NCBI GenBank assembly: GCA_014802445.1
Contig: JAAVCF010000022.1
Span: 1-64,000, forward strand
Origin: Bacteroides sp.
GTDB taxonomy: Bacteria; Bacteroidota; Bacteroidia; Bacteroidales; Muribaculaceae
Length of the DNA stretch: 64,000 bases
Reading direction: 5' to 3'
Below are positions 59,549 through 64,000 of this stretch, one piece after another (the first letter of the stretch is position 1; each line of letters begins with the position of its first letter). Below the pieces are notes generated by a model, which had not been told where the DNA came from, ran no database searches, and was given only the letters and a program-made list of their open reading frames with translations. A program made the position numbers and the translations under genes.

Positions 59549-61837
59549 ATGTTACGTCGTGTCTTTTCAGCGTTAATTGCTCTCTTTGTATGTGTCGGCG
59601 CTCATGCCGAGACTGTCGGTCTGGTGCTCAGCGGCGGCGGCTGCAAGGGCATAGCCCACATAGGCTTCATTCAGGCCCTTGAGGAGAACGAAATCCCCAT
59701 TGACTATGTGACCGGCACCTCTATGGGTGCCATCGTCGGCTCGCTCTACGCCATGGGTTATTCCCCCGCCGAGATGATTGGGGTACTCACCTCCAAGGAC
59801 TTTCAGGAGTGGTCGTCAGGTCGCATCAGCGATTCTAACCGCTATCTCTATGCCATGCCGTCGCAGCGGCCTGACTGGGTGAGCGTCAACCTCTCGCCCA
59901 ACGACTCTTCTATGATGGCCGGCATGCTCCCCACGCGCCTCATCAACCCCCTCCCCATGAGCTTCGCCTTCATGCAGCTCTATGCCCCCGCCACAGGCGC
60001 ATGCCGGGGCGACTTCAATCGCCTCATGGTGCCTTACCGCTGCGTGGCAAGCGACATCTATCGCCATGAGTCAGTGGTGTTCAGCCACGGCGAACTGGCC
60101 GAGTGTGTCCGCGCCTCAATGAGCTTCCCGCTTGTGTTCCAGCCTATTGAGATTGGCGATACGCTCCTTTATGACGGCGGCCTCTACGATGTCTATCCCG
60201 TCAACGTCATGGAGCGCGACTTCAACCCTGACCGCCTCATTGGCGTCGACGTGTCCACCCCTAACACTCCCCCCGGCCTCAATGACCTCGTGAATCAGGT
60301 GGAGAACATGATTATGACCGGCTACATGGCTCCCTTCCCTGACGATAAGGGGGTCAATGTGGTCTTTGACCTCTCGCGCTTCGGACTGCTCAACTGGGAT
60401 GCTGCCGCTGAGATTTATCAGATTGGCTATAAGCGCGGTATGGCGCTGGCCGATTCTTTGCGCTCGCGCATCTCCGCCCGCCGTCCCGCAGCCGAGGTGG
60501 CCCGCCGCCGCGCGGAGTTCCGTAAAGGCTGGCCCGAGCTGAGGTTCGACAGTCTCAGCGTCACCGGCACCACCCCCGGCAAGGAGGCTTACATCTCCAA
60601 GGTGTTCAGTGGCTCGGCTTCGCTTCCCCCGGACACCATCGGCATTGACCGCGCGCGCCGCGGCTTTTACCGCGTGGCCTGCTCGGGACGCATGCGCAAC
60701 CTTGTGCCCCACGCGCTCTATGACTCTGTGACAGGCCTTTACTCGCTCAATCTCAAGGCCGACCCTGAGAACGATTATCATCTCGGAATCGGCGGTTACC
60801 TCACCTCCTCGCCCGGCAGCTTCATCTATGTCGGCGCCCGCTGGAACCGCTACAGCTTCCGCCGCATGGACCTCGGCATGGAAGCCTGGATGGGCCAGTC
60901 CTACATGGCCGCGCTCCTCACAGGCACCTGGCGCCTCCCCACAGCCTCACCCTCCGACGTCACCCTCCGCTTCAGCGCTCAGCGTGAGCGCATGTATGAA
61001 ACGGAGCGGATGTTCTACGACTTCACCTCGCCGGCGTTCATCTCCACCACAACCGTCTGGGGAAGTGCCACCTATCGCATCGCTGCGGGATTCCACGGCG
61101 AGGCCTCGCTGGCCATAGCCGGCGGCCGCGTGGCCGACAGTTACCGCAAGTGGACCCTCCATCTCCCTGACAATGAGAAGGAGCATTTCACCAACGACCT
61201 CGGCGAAATCACCCTCTCATGGCGCCGCTCAACGCTCGACAATGAGTATCTCCCCACATCAGGCTGGGATTTCCGCGCCGAAGCCACAGGTATCATCTCG
61301 CGCACCCGCGTAACACGCCCTGACTTCTCTGCCCCCTGGAATCATCAGGGGTGGGGCGACTTCCGCCTCTCCACGCGCAATTTCTTCCCGCTCAGCTCGC
61401 GCTTCACGCTCGGCGCCGAGGGCTGGTTCCACTGGTCAACAACCTCGCTCCAGCCCACTTACGAGGCCTCGATTGTACGCGCCTCTGCCTTCATGCCGGT
61501 GCCCACAAGCCTTGACCTCTACGACCCCGGCTTCCGAGCCAATCAGTGGATTGCCGCCGGAGTGGTGCCCGTGGTCCGCCTCACCTCGGCCATCCACCTT
61601 CAGGCCTCGGCCTATGTCTATGCGCCGCTGCGCCGCATCCTCCCCACAGCCGACGGCGGCGCGCGCTACGGCGCATGGTTCTCCTCCACCGAATTCCTCG
61701 GCGACCTCTCCGCCGTCATGACCCTCCCCTTTGCCACCGTGCGCCTCTATGGCAATTATCGAACCACTCCCGCCTGCCATTGGACCGCCGGAATAGGCAT
61801 CGGACTCCCCATCCGGGCCCCGCGCCTTATCCGCTGA
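59549..61837 (+). CDS. Patatin-like phospholipase with C-terminal beta-barrel-like region
   Basis: Signal peptide; VLSGGGCKGIAHIGFIQAL, VTGTSMGAIVGSLYA; YDGGLYDVYPVN (catalytic D); long beta-rich C-terminus. Confidence 0.88.
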   Translation: MLRRVFSALIALFVCVGAHAETVGLVLSGGGCKGIAHIGFIQALEENEIPIDYVTGTSMGAIVGSLYAMGYSPAEMIGVLTSKDFQEWSSGRISDSNRYLYAMPSQRPDWVSVNLSPNDSSMMAGMLPTRLINPLPMSFAFMQLYAPATGACRGDFNRLMVPYRCVASDIYRHESVVFSHGELAECVRASMSFPLVFQPIEIGDTLLYDGGLYDVYPVNVMERDFNPDRLIGVDVSTPNTPPGLNDLVNQVENMIMTGYMAPFPDDKGVNVVFDLSRFGLLNWDAAAEIYQIGYKRGMALADSLRSRISARRPAAEVARRRAEFRKGWPELRFDSLSVTGTTPGKEAYISKVFSGSASLPPDTIGIDRARRGFYRVACSGRMRNLVPHALYDSVTGLYSLNLKADPENDYHLGIGGYLTSSPGSFIYVGARWNRYSFRRMDLGMEAWMGQSYMAALLTGTWRLPTASPSDVTLRFSAQRERMYETERMFYDFTSPAFISTTTVWGSATYRIAAGFHGEASLAIAGGRVADSYRKWTLHLPDNEKEHFTNDLGEITLSWRRSTLDNEYLPTSGWDFRAEATGIISRTRVTRPDFSAPWNHQGWGDFRLSTRNFFPLSSRFTLGAEGWFHWSTTSLQPTYEASIVRASAFMPVPTSLDLYDPGFRANQWIAAGVVPVVRLTSAIHLQASAYVYAPLRRILPTADGGARYGAWFSSTEFLGDLSAVMTLPFATVRLYGNYRTTPACHWTAGIGIGLPIRAPRLIR

Positions 61838-62004
61838 CCTCCCTGACCATGAAATTGAAGCACCAATGAGTAAATTTCCGCAAAAAATGTTTCCTGTCAC
61901 GAAAAAAATTGCGAAATTTGCACCCATACTTCGCGTCGGCGCCGTGAAAGGCGCTACACCCGCTTCGATTTTCATATCTAACAACTTATAACCACTCATT
62001 TTCA

Positions 62005-63663
62005 ATGAAAAAGAGCGCCCTGCAGAAAATCCGCGCCGCTTATCGCCCCAAGCTCCCCGTTGAGCTTGAAGGTGCCGTTGTGGCAGTTGAAGGAAAGCCC
62101 ACCCAGAGTGTGGCTGATCAGGAAGAGATTAAAGCTCTGTTCCCCAACACCTACGGTCTTCCCGAACTCAGCTTCAAGAAGGATCCCAACCCCGTAGCCC
62201 CCACTTCAAACCGTCCGCTCAACGTCGGAGTTATCCTCTCCGGCGGTCAGGCCCCCGGCGGTCACAACGTTATCTCCGGCCTCTTCGACGGTATCAAGAA
62301 AATTAACCGCGACAGCCGCCTCTTCGGCTTCCTCATGGGCCCCGGCGGTCTCGTGGACCATCAGTATAAGGAACTCACTGCCGAAATCATCGACGAATAC
62401 CGCAATACCGGCGGCTTCGACATCATCGGCTCCGGCCGCACCAAGCTCGAACTCAAGGAGCAGTTCGACAAGGGCCTCGAAATCCTCAAGGAGCTCGGCA
62501 TCGAAGCTCTCGTTATCATCGGTGGTGACGACTCTAACACCAACGCTGCCATCCTCGCTGAATACTATAAGAGCATCAACGCTGGTGTGCAGGTAATCGG
62601 CTGCCCCAAGACCATCGACGGTGACCTCAAGAACAATGTCATCGAAACATCTTTCGGCTTCGACACCGCCACCAAAACTTACTGCGAAGTCATCGGTAAC
62701 ATCCAGCGTGACTGCAACTCAGCTCGCAAATACTGGCACTTCATCAAGCTCATGGGCCGCTCTGCAAGCCACATCGCCCTTGAATGTGCCCTCCAGACTC
62801 AGCCTAACGTCTGCATCATCTCTGAAGAGGTTGAAGCCAAGAATCAGACTCTCGCCGACGTGGTTAACTACATCGCCGACATCGTAGCCAAGCGCGCCGC
62901 CAACGGTGAAAACTTCGGCACCGTCCTCATCCCCGAGGGCCTCATTGAGTTCATCCCCGCAGTGAAGCGCCTCATCGCCGAGCTCAACGACCTCCTGGCC
63001 AAGAGCGCCGACAAGGTGGCCGGTCTTGACGAAGATGCTCTCCGCGCTTTCGTTATCGAAAACCTCACCCCCGAGAACTCAAAGACTTACGCTTCGCTTC
63101 CCCACGACGTGGCCCGTCAGCTCACCCTTGACCGTGACCCCCACGGCAACGTTCAGGTGTCGCTCATCGAAACTGAGAAGCTCATCAGCCGCATGGTTGC
63201 CGATCGTCTTGAAGAGATGCGCGCCGAGGGCAAGTACAATGGCAAGTTCGCCACCATGCACCACTTCTTCGGCTACGAAGGTCGCTGTGCTGCTCCCTCT
63301 AACTTCGACGCTGACTATTGCTACGCTCTCGGCTACAATGCCGCTTGCCTCATCAAGGCCGGCGTAACCGGTTATATGACCCTCCTCCGTGACCTTACCC
63401 GTCCCTCTGTTCAGTGGATTCCCGGCGGTATCCCCATCACCATGATGATGAACATGGAGCGTCGCCACGGCGAGATGAAGCCCGTAATCCAGAAGGCTCT
63501 CGTTGACCTCGACGGCACCCCCTTCAAGAAGTTCGCCGCCAAGCGCGACAATTGGGCTGTTGAAACAAGCTTCATCTATCCCGGTCCCGTACAGTATTTC
63601 GGCCCCGCCGAAGTGTGCGATCAGCCCTCGATGACTCTCAAGTACGAGCAGCTCGACCGCTGA
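62005..63663 (+). CDS. pfp: Diphosphate--fructose-6-phosphate 1-phosphotransferase
   Basis: 552 aa; [48 protein letters not shown]. Confidence 0.94.
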   Translation: MKKSALQKIRAAYRPKLPVELEGAVVAVEGKPTQSVADQEEIKALFPNTYGLPELSFKKDPNPVAPTSNRPLNVGVILSGGQAPGGHNVISGLFDGIKKINRDSRLFGFLMGPGGLVDHQYKELTAEIIDEYRNTGGFDIIGSGRTKLELKEQFDKGLEILKELGIEALVIIGGDDSNTNAAILAEYYKSINAGVQVIGCPKTIDGDLKNNVIETSFGFDTATKTYCEVIGNIQRDCNSARKYWHFIKLMGRSASHIALECALQTQPNVCIISEEVEAKNQTLADVVNYIADIVAKRAANGENFGTVLIPEGLIEFIPAVKRLIAELNDLLAKSADKVAGLDEDALRAFVIENLTPENSKTYASLPHDVARQLTLDRDPHGNVQVSLIETEKLISRMVADRLEEMRAEGKYNGKFATMHHFFGYEGRCAAPSNFDADYCYALGYNAACLIKAGVTGYMTLLRDLTRPSVQWIPGGIPITMMMNMERRHGEMKPVIQKALVDLDGTPFKKFAAKRDNWAVETSFIYPGPVQYFGPAEVCDQPSMTLKYEQLDR

Positions 63664-63696
63664 TTCCCCCTCTGAATCCTTATTCACAGTTTGCAC

Positions 63697-63743
63697 GAAG
63701 CCCCGCAGCGAGCAATGTCGCTCTCTGCGAGGGCTTCATTTTT
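63697..63743 (+). terminator. Terminator after pfp
   Basis: gaagcccc...gcag/ctgc...gagggcttc followed by attttttat. Confidence 0.8.
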
Positions 63744-63937
63744 TATAACTGTCCTATTTGTCGTTTTGGTTAAAATAGTTTAATTTAATTAGCAAACTAT
63801 TGTGTATTTCCAAAAATATATATACTTTTGTATGTGTGTTTTTCATAGTATTAGATTAAGATAAAGGTTTAAGAAGAAGCGTTGTTGTGAAACAGCGCTT
63901 CTTTATTGTTTCATCTCCTCTAAAATTTTTAATGATT

Positions 63938-64000
63938 ATGAACATTCTCCGTATTTACCCCTCAAGCATCAATGAGCGTCATATTGACCAGGCTGTGGAG
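63938..64000 (+). CDS. Partial CDS, threonylcarbamoyl-AMP synthase-like (YrdC/YciO), cut by window edge
   Basis: MNILRIYPSSINERHIDQAVE; only 21 codons visible. Confidence 0.5.
   Translation, partial: MNILRIYPSSINERHIDQAVE

Overview
The window looks like a Bacteroidales chromosome segment, probably Muribaculaceae-like. This is inferred from protein flavour, Por/T9SS-type C-terminal tails and many TAnnTTTG promoter boxes; no database search was run. It is mostly ordinary core and housekeeping genes: groESL, obgE, rsgA, pgeF, serB, mtaB, glgB, a ParC/GyrA-type topoisomerase subunit, PPi-PFK, a SudAB/NfnAB-like pair, transporters, peptidases and glycosyltransferases. There are two tRNAs (Leu-CAA and Met-CAU) and no rRNA, CRISPR array or IS element that I could see. 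The parts most worth a second look are: (1) an AT-rich four-gene GATC-type restriction-modification operon (47024-50369) with a Dam/DpnM-like methylase, a DpnII-like endonuclease, an extra MutH/Sau3AI-like nuclease and a DpnA-like methylase, with a lone GATC at its predicted transcription start; (2) a cobalamin riboswitch with a terminator-like expression platform, controlling a 974-aa Ig-repeat/DUF5074-like (BtuG-like) secreted protein that is terminated directly after its stop; (3) a REP/BIME-like hairpin array (about 120-900) with a solitary inverted pair near 24.3 kb; (4) a sigma-54-like -24/-12 promoter plus dyad upstream of groESL; (5) a putative leaderless 36-aa ORF overlapping a tiny HExxH membrane protein; (6) a nonulosonate-type gene trio with no synthase. 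All family names come from reading sequence motifs and are not search results.
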